Source: Fennellomyces sp. T-0311
Taxonomy: Eukaryota; Mucoromycota; Mucoromycetes; Mucorales; Lichtheimiaceae
Direction of reading: 5' to 3'
Length of the DNA: 64,000 nucleotides
Assembly: GCA_025266875.1 (NCBI GenBank)
Contig: JALLLT010000010.1
Coordinates: forward strand, 186,001 to 250,000
This document shows, one piece after another, positions 54,854-64,000 of this stretch. The notes under the pieces are model-generated. The model did no database searches. It saw nothing but the letters and a program-made list of their open reading frames with translations, and had not been told where the DNA came from. Made by a program: the position numbers and the translations under genes. The stretch's first letter is position 1. Each line of letters starts with the position of its first letter.

Positions 54854-57800
54854 CTAAGATGATTCTTCAGGCTTCAACACGTCCGCCCAAACATTCTCAG
54901 CTTGCTCCTTGGAAACATCAGGGAATACAACCTTGAACACATCGTCGTAGTATTCAACAGGAATACCGGTCATGCCTTCCTTGATATGATCAGCAAGCTC
55001 TTCCCAGTCAGAAAGGTTATCTTTGGGGAATAGAATGGTGTTAATCCTAGAGCGCTTTGCGGCAATGGTCTTTTCCTTCAGGCCACCAATCTTGAGAACT
55101 CGGCCAGTAACAGTTAGCTCGCCGGTCATCGCAATGTTGGGGTTGATAGCCTTGTTTAGTGCCAAGGAAACGAGTGCAGTGACCATGGTAATACCAGCAG
55201 ATGGGCCTGAACCTCATTTAGTATATCCTCTTTATCCTATTCATATTATGGGACTCACCATCTTTGGGCACTGCACCGGCAGGACAGTGTAGATGAACAC
55301 GCGCTTTCTCAAAGAATTTATTCTTTGGGAACTGCGTTGCCATCAGTGACTTAGCATATGTATACGCAATGCTTGTCGACTCCTTCATCACGTCACCGAG
55401 TTGACCCGTTTTCGACAGATTTGGCGTTGACTTGTTCGTCAGCGATGATTCAAGTACAGACTCGATATACAACGAGGATCCGCCTACAAAAAAACGATTA
55501 TCAGATAATTATCACCACAGTACTGCCCTACGGGTCATATACATACCCATACTAGTCCACGCTAATCCAGTGCAGACACCAGGTGGTGTCGTCTCATAAA
55601 GTCTATCAGACTGGAAAACAGGTGCACCAACATAATCTTTCAAATTCTCAGCAGTAATATCCAACTTGATGTCTTCTGGCACGACCATGGGCTTGTGTTC
55701 TTCCATCTCCGCACCCTTCTTGTCATCTGCGCTCTTTACAGCAGGTTCCTCTTCCTTGGTAGCGTCATTGCTCTGCAGCGCAGCAACTTTCTCTACAACT
55801 TGATAGCCTGCTTTGCGGAACACCTTGTCAATATGCTTCTTGAGGTTTCTTACACCACTCTCGCGACAGTAGTTTTTGATTAGGCTGTCGATAGCTTCCG
55901 AAGACAGGTTCACATTGACATTCTCCAATCCAGAGGCAATACGTGCAGCTGGTGCGAGATATTTGGATGCAATTGCAGCCTTTTCCTCAGCTACGTAACC
56001 TGAGAGCTGAATGACCTCCATACGGTCTAGCAAGGGACCAGGTATGGTATCCAACACGTTGGCAGTACACACAAACAAGACCTTGGAAAGATCGACAGGA
56101 ACATCCATATAGTGATCCAAGAAACTTCCGTTTTGTTCGGGATCCAACAGTTCAAGCAAAGCCGAAGATGGATCGCCTTGGTGACCACGGCCAATCTTGT
56201 CAATTTCATCAATAAGGATCAGCGGGTTCTCAGTTTTGACCTTCTTCAAAGCTTGGATGACCTTGCCAGGCATGGCACCCACGTACGTACGTCGATGTCC
56301 TTTGATTTCCGCAACATCCGTCAAACCACCTACTGAAAATCGGAAGAATTCGCGGTCCAGCGCACGTGCAATGCTCTTGCCAATACTTGTTTTGCCAGTT
56401 CCGGGTGGACCAGATAAACAAAGGATCTTGCCTTCAACCGTGCCACGCAGCTTTCCCACTGCAATGAATTCGAGGATACGATCCTTGACATCCTCCAAAC
56501 CATAGTGATCTTCGTCCAACACAGATTTGGCGTGATTGATGTTGTAGTTTTCGCGTGAGCGCTGACCCCAAGGTACCTGAGTGAGCCAGTCGAGGTAGTT
56601 GCGCGTGACATTGAATTCAGATGCTGCAGGTTCAAGATGAGCCAGCTTGTTGATCTCTTCGTCAAACACCTTGCGTACAGCCTCGGGCATGACAAGCTTG
56701 CTAGCTTGTTCCTTGAACTTCTCCACCAGCTTATCCTTGCCATCGCTCTCCAGACCCAACTCTTTCTTGATACCCTTGAGTTGTTCCATTAAGTAGTATT
56801 CACGTTGTCGCTTAGCGATCTTGGTCTCAACATCCTTCGAGATCTTGTTTTGTAGTTGGGCGTTCATCAGTTCCTTCTTGAGAACAATCAATGCCTTTTG
56901 CAGACGTTCCTCAACAGGCAGCGTTTCCATGACTTCTTGCAGTTCGAGTGGCTCACCGGTAGACACAGCAGCTGCAAAATCGGCTAGCTTTGCTGGCTCT
57001 TCGAATACATTGCCTGCTGATTGAGACATGGAAAAGCTGGCAATCTGATCGCGGAATAGTGGATTCAGCGAAGCAATCTCCTTGAATACGGATACGATTT
57101 CAGATGTCACAGCACGGATAATTGGATCCTTTTTATCATATGGTGGATCGACCAGGTTTTCGACATTGACAAGCGACACTGCATACTCGTTGGCGAGGAA
57201 TGACGTAGCATAATGAGGATCTTTATCTCCTGTAACTTTTTCTATTGCACAACCCAGTTATTAATTCATGCTATCCTTTTTTCACACAACAAATTACCTC
57301 CTGATTTCTCAGCAGCCGATTCTTCCATTACCGACTCTTCCTTTACCAATTCTTCCTTCGCTGGCTCTTCCTTTGCAGCTGTCTGCTCCTTCGTAGCTTC
57401 GCTTACTGCTTGGCTCTCCGGAGCTGCAGACTCCTCAATTACAGCTTGTGCGGGCTTGCCAGGTGTATTAATCAAGTCCGAGATTTCGATACGCCGGTGG
57501 GGATACAACACAGCCGTTAAACCGCCATCACCTTCGTCCTTATTCTTGGAATTGGCAGGGAATACACTGGTGATTTGGGCAAAGACACCGACTTTGTGAA
57601 CTTGATCCAAGTTGGTAATCGTATCAACATCAACCGTCTCGTCCTTGAGCAAAAATGCACCGACATACGGCTGGCCGCGCTTCAATAGTTCCTTTATCGC
57701 TGCCGTCACATTCGGATCTTTAACAACCACAGCCTTGTAGAAGCCTGGGAACAAGGGTCGCCGGGCAATAGGAACCGCAAGCACCTGGGGGTAAATATCT

Positions 57801-58222
57801 GGAACGGCTGGCTTCTGGAGCTGATTGTCAATCACATTGAACGCGCGTCGCGATGATTTGTCATCACCGTCGCCTCCATTATTCTCACCACTGCCGCCAG
57901 CGGCAGCACCATTACCCGCTTCATTGTTCGCAGCATTACTATCAGCAGGATCCCGCTCTCTGAGTTGCAGGGTGCTCATGTGGCGTTTCACGGCAGCTGC
58001 ACTGCGGATAGGCTGCAGTGCAACAAATACCGAAGATCCGTTCCTGGAGTTTAGCGATTGGAGAATAGAGTCAGACGCGAGCATGGTGACAGCAGGCCGA
58101 GTTGTCGAGAACGATCGGTTCGAAGCTGCGCCTGACCGGGATGGCAGTTGTGAAGCGAGCGCATTGTTGAGTTGCGATCGTGTGATCTTCTTGGAAATGT
58201 GGACAAGGAACGAGTGATTCAT
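54854..58222 (-). CDS. PIM1: Mitochondrial Lon protease (ATP-dependent)
   Basis: Four exons, 57298-58222, 55547-57229, 55259-55483 and 54854-55206, encode 1061 residues. A basic, Ser/Arg-rich N-terminus fits a mitochondrial presequence. The N-domain begins [20 protein letters not shown]. The AAA+ module has Walker A GPPGTGKT, Walker [12 protein letters not shown] and sensor residues in [20 protein letters not shown]. The protease domain has the catalytic Ser947 in DGPSAG and Lys990 in GGLKEK, 43 residues apart as in other Lons. It degrades damaged matrix proteins and supports mitochondrial DNA maintenance. An Ala/Glu/Lys/Ser-rich acidic insert of about 45 residues interrupts the N-domain before the first intron. 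Confidence 0.96.
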
Positions 58223-58526
58223 GATTTAAGGCTACCCCCCTCCGAGATTTGGGTGTGCACACAAGACACACAAAAAAAGGTTTGGCAGGAGTGAAGGGGC
58301 AGGAATGACCGCTGCGACAGCCATTTTGAAGCATCGGGACTCGGGTAAATCGCACGTCCGATTTCGTTCCAAACGTTTCTTTGAATCTCCATGATAACCG
58401 ATTATTGATATGTAGCGTTGTTGTTGTCTAGATAACCATATCCCATATGCAACTAAAAAAACACATTATATTTTCATTGTCAAGGAAGTTTAAAATGATA
58501 TCAAATGCCTTTGTACACGTTATTTA
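58223..58526. other. Short intergenic region upstream of Lon
   Basis: This 304-bp gap contains the Lon promoter and the 3' flank of the TMEM184-like gene. I see nothing else. Confidence 0.5.
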
Positions 58527-60033
58527 TCAAAAATTCAGGGGTTTATGCTCATGGGGTTGAAAGTGTGAGGATCCAGTCGTAGACACCGCACCCACTTCGT
58601 CGTTGTGATTGATTAAGCGCGATTTTCGTGGCGCTGGAGGCATTGCAATCGTGGGGATATGTTCATGCTCGGTGGCAGACGAGGAGATTCCTAATGGTTT
58701 CATCGGTACGCTCGAATTTAACCCTCTGCCCATGTAATCATTGTCGTCATCCATAGAAACTCGTCGTTGTCTTAGTGACGCATACAGATTTTCCTCATCA
58801 TCCAGCGGCTGTGCACTTTCCATATCACTTGGCTGCAGTAAATGCCGCTCGTCCTCAGAGAGTCGCCGCTTGTTCTGGCGGAGATCCATCCGTTTCTTTG
58901 CCAGGACTACTGTGTCGCCACCGCACAAGAACACATTGCGGAAGAATTCAGGGATAAACGCCAAGAATCCATCGACAAATGCGCGCATGTAGGATGACCA
59001 TGTAGTTTCTTTGTCATATCGTGCATACTCGTCTGGATCTAAACTGTAGTAACGTTCCATGAGGATTGCAACCACAGCCATAACTGCACAGATAATCAGC
59101 ACATAATAGCCGTTCTTGACTGCATCTGCGGGCCAATATGTGCCACCACTATGGTGGGGCCGTGATTCTCCAATAACACCCCAGTGACCAAGTCCGGCAA
59201 GCAAAATGTCACCAAAATAGAAAATGATCATAATAGGAAGCTTCACGCACCAGAACATGCCATGCGCACAGATCCGTCCAAGATGCCATTCCTCGCTGTA
59301 AACGCTAAGATATGTAAACATGGCCATGAGAATGATGGATAAGGATGTGAAATTGATGATGACCAAGTAGAGGTAGGCTCCGTTCGTTACGAATTGACCA
59401 TCACAGTAAACGCCTGCATTGACCTTTAATATCTTTGATATAATAGCTTTAAACAGCCCATTTACGTACCGTTGATTTGAGTTATAATGGATATTATAGA
59501 GGAAATTATATTCCTGAAAGCAAGAGCATGAGTACTAGATACACATGGTCATGGAATAACCCTACCAGATTGGAAACTGCAAGACAAGTACGTTGGTAAT
59601 GACCCGGAAATGGAGGCCCCACTTTGAATTACTGCTCGACAGGTTAATTCTTTAAGTTGGAACCAAGACGACAGCATATACGTTACAGATGGACCTTGAA
59701 CAGGCCGAAAACCTTTGTCGAGATAGGTATCTTCTGGCCCGCGTACTTTTGACGATAGGGCTCGAGATAGGCTTCCAGGCACATGTAAACATTGTACACT
59801 GCAAAACTCTCAAAGAGCTTTGCTCCAAACATGATCACGGTTTCGTACTTGTATTCTAGATACGAGAACCATGCGAGCACAGCATAAACTGTTGGATATG
59901 CAAGCACGCGAACTTTGTGTCGTTGGATATGGGGAGTGTAGTAGTGGGAAAGGTGCTGCTTGATAGAGTGGGCAGTGATTGTGCAGGTTGCCAGCGTCAA
60001 AAATCCGGAAACGAGCCATCCCCAAATATGCAT
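58527..60033 (-). CDS. TMEM184 / organic-solute-transporter-alpha family membrane protein
   Basis: Four exons, 59687-60033, 59566-59631, 59470-59513 and 58527-59413, encode 447 residues. The N-terminal half has membrane segments (LVSGFLTLATCTITAHSI; KVRVLAYPTVYAVLAWFSYL) with the family's IQRHKVRVLAYPTVYAVLAW, MCLEAYLEP and QFPIW motifs. Later segments include GVYCDGQF, GAYLYLVIINFTSLSIILMA and the KLPIMIIFYFGDILL helix, for about seven helices in total. The C-terminal 200 residues are a cytosolic, phosphorylatable low-complexity tail. Family members act at endomembranes, in vacuolar or signalling roles. The two small middle exons were placed by phase and family motif and are the least sure part. 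Confidence 0.85.
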
Positions 60034-60736
60034 GTTCGAACTTTAAAGAAAACGTTAATGAGAATTGTTGTCTGATGAGATGCTTAATTGGCATTACTTC
60101 GGATCAAGTACCAGTTGCTTCAAGTCAAAATCGGGATTGCTGTCATGACACGAAGGTTAAGAACACGAGTGCGAATGCAAAAGACACACATACAAGCCTG
60201 CGCTTTCGCCCAAACCTCTGGGAGTGGGGCACTCGTCCATTGTGCTGCCGATACAAGAGACGGGCGAGTGGGCGTCAAAAACGAAAAAAAAAGGTTGCGG
60301 CTGTGTAACACTGTGGCAACCTTTGATCCGGCCTGTCAGTGTGAAACAGAGGATCAGGCTGCATGCAGGTTGATAGGGACGGAGCTCTACTGTCTCCTTG
60401 CAACGGCTGATCTTTTCTGCTCCACTTGAAAGTTAGCATACGACAATCAAATTGGGATCGCACTTGTTGCTGAAGAGGTATCAGCGTGAAAAGGCGGCAC
60501 CAGATGAATAATTTTTCCTCTTTTGGTGAAAAATACTGGTGCCGTCCCACAAAGTATTCCTCAGCGTCATATACTGGCTTCCTGAAGATAAGCTAATTAA
60601 TGAAAATGTTCTGGTTCTCCGTGACATCATGTGTCTCTATTCTGTCAAGTTAATTAGTGGGCAGGCTGCCACTGCATATATATATAACTCATGATTAGAT
60701 TATTTGCGCTCCACCCTATCTGCCCTTCGTCGAGCA
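60034..60736. promoter_or_regulatory. Divergent promoter region between TMEM184-like gene and chitin synthase
   Basis: These 703 bp separate two outward-facing genes. A TATATATATAA tract at 60677-60687 lies 50 bp upstream of the chitin synthase start codon. No other element could be identified by eye. Confidence 0.5.
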
Positions 60737-63682
60737 ATGTATCATAACAGCCCCACCCACGAAGGATCACCATATTCTACAGTGTCGATTTCAAACCCTC
60801 GACAGCAGCACCGATCGCTGCAAGACGACCACGCAGAGCAACAACCACCTTGCTGGACGGGATATTATCAACGTCAGCAGTATAATACGTATCATCAGAT
60901 TCCTGGACCTTGGCATCAGCCTGACAGCAATATCAGAGATCCATCGCATACTATGAATAGCACTTCGCCTTCACCTGCGGTACAATCATCTCCTATCATG
61001 TATTGTCACCCTTCGTATCATGATGCATCTAGTTTTTCAGACAGCCAGATGACGACCGAATCCAATGGATCATATAATCGCGCATACCACCCGCCACCAC
61101 CAAGCTCTTATATGGGATCACCATTGTCGACTTCTACAACTTTACCATCGCCCGATAACATCGGCCCATTTTCGATGGCTCCACCTGCATTGCCATCGTA
61201 TTACAACGAAATTCCTCGAGCACCACGCCGACAGCCCCGAAGGTACAAAACAGGTATTTGATAATTATATTTAAATGAATAACATCTTATTAATGGTCGC
61301 TATAGTTCGAAAGATCAAGCTAACCGGAGGTAATCTGGTTGTGGAGAACCCAGTGCCATCAAGATACCTCGAAAGCGTGCCTCGTAAGCACGGAAAAGAA
61401 TTCACACATATGCGATACACGGCAGCTACTTGTGATCCATCCGAATTTGCAACAAGTAATTATATGCTTCGACAGCAGCTGTTGGAACGCAAAACCGAGC
61501 TCTCCATTGTCTTAACCATGTACAATGTAATGTGATCACTTTGTACATATGATCAAAGATATTTTAACTTCAGTACATAATACTTAGGAAGATGAAGTTT
61601 TATTCTCGCGAACGATGCATGGTGTCATGAAAAATATCGCTCATCTTTGCTCAAGACACCGATCATCTACTTGGGGACGCCATCAAGCCTGGGAGAAAGT
61701 TGTTGTCTGTATAGTATCTGATGGTCGCAACAAAATTCATCCTCGCACACTCTCAGTGTTGACAACCATGGGAATTTACCAAGACGGCGTTGCAAAAAAT
61801 ATCGTTGAGGGAAAGCCAGTGACAGCGCATATTTATGAGGTTAGTTGGACATGCAAATTATTGCCTTATTGATAAACTGATCCAAACCAGTATACAACTC
61901 AAATATCGGTGGACCCTGAAATGACCCTCAAAGGTTCGGAAAAAGGCATCGTTCCGGTCCAGGTACTGTTTTGCCTCAAGGAAAATAACCAGAAAAAAAT
62001 CAACTCCCATCGCTGGTTCTTTCAAGCCTTTGGTCCATTGTTGAAACCCAACGTTTGCGTGTTGCTCGATGTAGGAACAAAGCCTGGTCCGAAAGCCATA
62101 TACCATTTGTGGAAAACATTTAGCGTTAATCGCAATGTCGCCGGTGCGTGTGGTGAAATTCGCGCTATGACGAGCAAGCAGTTGTGGAACCCCCTAGTGG
62201 CTGCCCAGAACTTTGAATATAAAATTTCAAATATTTTGGACAAACCACTCGAATCGGTGTTTGGACATATTTCGGTGTTACCGGGTGCGTTTTCGGCGTA
62301 CCGTTACGAGGCCCTGCAGAACGATGTGTACGGACAGGGTCCACTACAAAAATACTATCTGGGGGAAAAGCTACATGGCCACGACGCTGATATATTTACT
62401 GCAAATATGTATCTTGCGGAAGACAGGATTCTATGCTATTCTCTTGTTGCCAAAAAGCACAGTAAGTGGATACTACGATATGTATCCAGCGCTTACGGCG
62501 AAACCGATGTTCCCGATCGTGTACCTGAATTCATCTCTCAACGACGACGATGGCTCAACGGCTCGTTCTTTGCTGGAGTATACTCGCTTGTGCATTGGCA
62601 AAGTATATGGAGTTCGGACCATTTTGTTCTACGCAAACTACTATTCATGATCGAAAGCATATATCAGCTTTGCAACCTTATATTTTCCTGGTTCTCGCTC
62701 GTAAGCTAACTCTACTTGTCATTATTTCTTTTATTAACCGTCGGTACATTGTTATTAGGGAAACTTTTACATCGTCTTCTATATTATGACAGCATCCATG
62801 TATTCCGAGAGTCTTAAGCCAAAGCCGTTCTCGGCCACAATTGCTTCCGCTCTCCATACTGCTCTCAACTACACCTACATACTTCTTTTGATTATCCAAT
62901 TCATTATCGCCATGGGTAACCGCCCTCAAGGGTTCAAATGGGCATATACACTCAGCATCATGTTCTTTGCCGTGCTCATGGGTTATATACTGTTCTGCAC
63001 TTGCTGGATTACCGTAGCGGGTGTGCTAAGCGCGATTCACGATGCCGACGGTTCAACGGACGACCTTATTGCCATTATAGGGCAGAGCTCTTTTCGACAA
63101 GTCATCATCTCTGCACTGTCGACATACGTTCTGTACTGGGTTGCAAGCCTGCTCTTCCTAGATCCATGGCATATGATTACCAGTTTTGTACAATACCTTT
63201 TTTTATCGCCGAGCTATATCAATGTCTTAAACATTTACGCGTTTTGCAATACGCACGATGTTTCCTGGGGAACAAAGGGCGACAACGGCGTGTCTACCGA
63301 CTTGGGTGTTGTCGTGAGCAGTAACAAGAACAATGATGCGGTGGAAGTCGAGGTACCTACCGAGGAGAAGGATCTAAACGGCCAGTATGATGAAGCACGC
63401 CATCATTTGATGACCAAGCCAGAAAAAGCATCAGAAGGCGTAATTGACTCTGTCACCCAACAAGATGACTATTATCGATCTTTCCGTACAAAGTTAGTGC
63501 TTATTTGGCTTATCTCAAATTTGGCCCTTGTTACCGCAATCACGAGCGAAAAATGGCTCTGGACCTATGAAGAGAGGAGTATAGCCTACTTAGGGTTTAT
63601 TCTATGGTCTGTCGCGGGTTTAGCCGCTGTGCGGTTTGTTGGATCATGCCTTTATTTGCTGATGAGTGTATTTACTGGTTAG
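60737..63682 (+). CDS. Chitin synthase (GT2 family, fungal division 1)
   Basis: Five exons, 60737-61253, 61306-61526, 61588-61839, 61891-62700 and 62759-63682, encode 907 residues. It polymerises N-acetylglucosamine from UDP-GlcNAc into chitin at the plasma membrane. A Pro/Gln/Ser-rich disordered N-terminus (about 1-170) precedes the chitin_synth_N motif ([20 protein letters not shown]). Catalytic motifs follow: [57 protein letters not shown] and [13 protein letters not shown]. The C-terminal half has clustered membrane helices ([35 protein letters not shown]). There is no myosin head, so it is not a class V/VII enzyme. The start was chosen at the first ATG after the TATA tract. Confidence 0.95.
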
Positions 63683-64000
63683 AAAGCAATTAGCTGTACA
63701 ATATATTTTAGCATAACTATTATATATATATCATTCGTTATGTGTATCTCAAGAAGATATTTCACCATAGCTCACTTGCATTGTTTACTAAATTAAAGAT
63801 ATGAACACGTACTGCGATCTTCAGGATTTACTAGAGATCGTCTTATTTGCAGTACTATTATGCAATAACAGCAGATTATTGGTATGAGTATATGTACTTC
63901 CTGAACATACTATATTTGAACCGATTAGACTAAATGTGGACTTAATCTGTGAAGTTTACGTTGAGGAGATACACTCAAAACAGTGGCCCAATTTGTAACC
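63683..64000. other. Downstream flank of chitin synthase
   Basis: These 318 AT-rich bases run to the window end. No feature is seen. Confidence 0.5.

Overview
The window reads as nuclear DNA of an early-diverging filamentous fungus, most likely Mucoromycotina (Mucorales-like). This is inferred from the genes: a fungal chitin synthase, a GH125 mannosidase, short 45-70 nt introns with CTAAC/CTGAC-type branch sites, repeated TPR/F-box/LRR genes of Dia2/Pof3 architecture, and an intron-rich Fanzor (eukaryotic TnpB) gene. There are no bacterial operons, CRISPR arrays or recognisable tRNAs. Exon coordinates were set by hand from splice sites, reading phase and family similarity.

Region 1 (1-14.2 kb) is gene-dense: a partial coiled-coil gene, a small Cys-rich gene, a TPR/F-box/LRR gene, cytosolic lysyl-tRNA synthetase, a RasGEF, a three-finger C2H2 gene (gene A) and an NmrA-like gene. 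Region 2 (14.2-31.2 kb) is repeat-rich and decayed. One TPR/F-box/LRR pseudogene is split by a roughly 5.94 kb insertion (19254-25193) flanked by the direct repeat CAATTACAAGCT. The insertion carries an apparently intact 17-exon, 772-residue Fanzor gene plus relics of a DUF6729-type gene and a reverse transcriptase. Beside it lies a second C2H2 gene (gene B), a paralogue of gene A; two MITE-like elements and another retroelement relic complete the region.

Region 3 (31.2-44.5 kb) holds a second intact TPR/F-box/LRR gene, an ACBD5-like tail-anchored acyl-CoA-binding protein, GH125, a CRIB-domain Cdc42/Rac effector candidate, a decayed long-chain acyl-CoA synthetase and a second NmrA-type oxidoreductase. 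Region 4 (44.5-64 kb) holds a Cu/Zn superoxide dismutase, a tandem pair of zinc alcohol dehydrogenases, a third intact TPR/F-box/LRR gene, mitochondrial Lon protease, a TMEM184/Ost-alpha-type membrane protein and a chitin synthase.

The genes form no single pathway. The most notable items are (i) the intact Fanzor inside a younger insertion in a dead F-box gene and (ii) two paralogous zinc-finger genes in which every intron is phase 1 and every internal exon is a multiple of three, so that each finger is a self-contained exon module.
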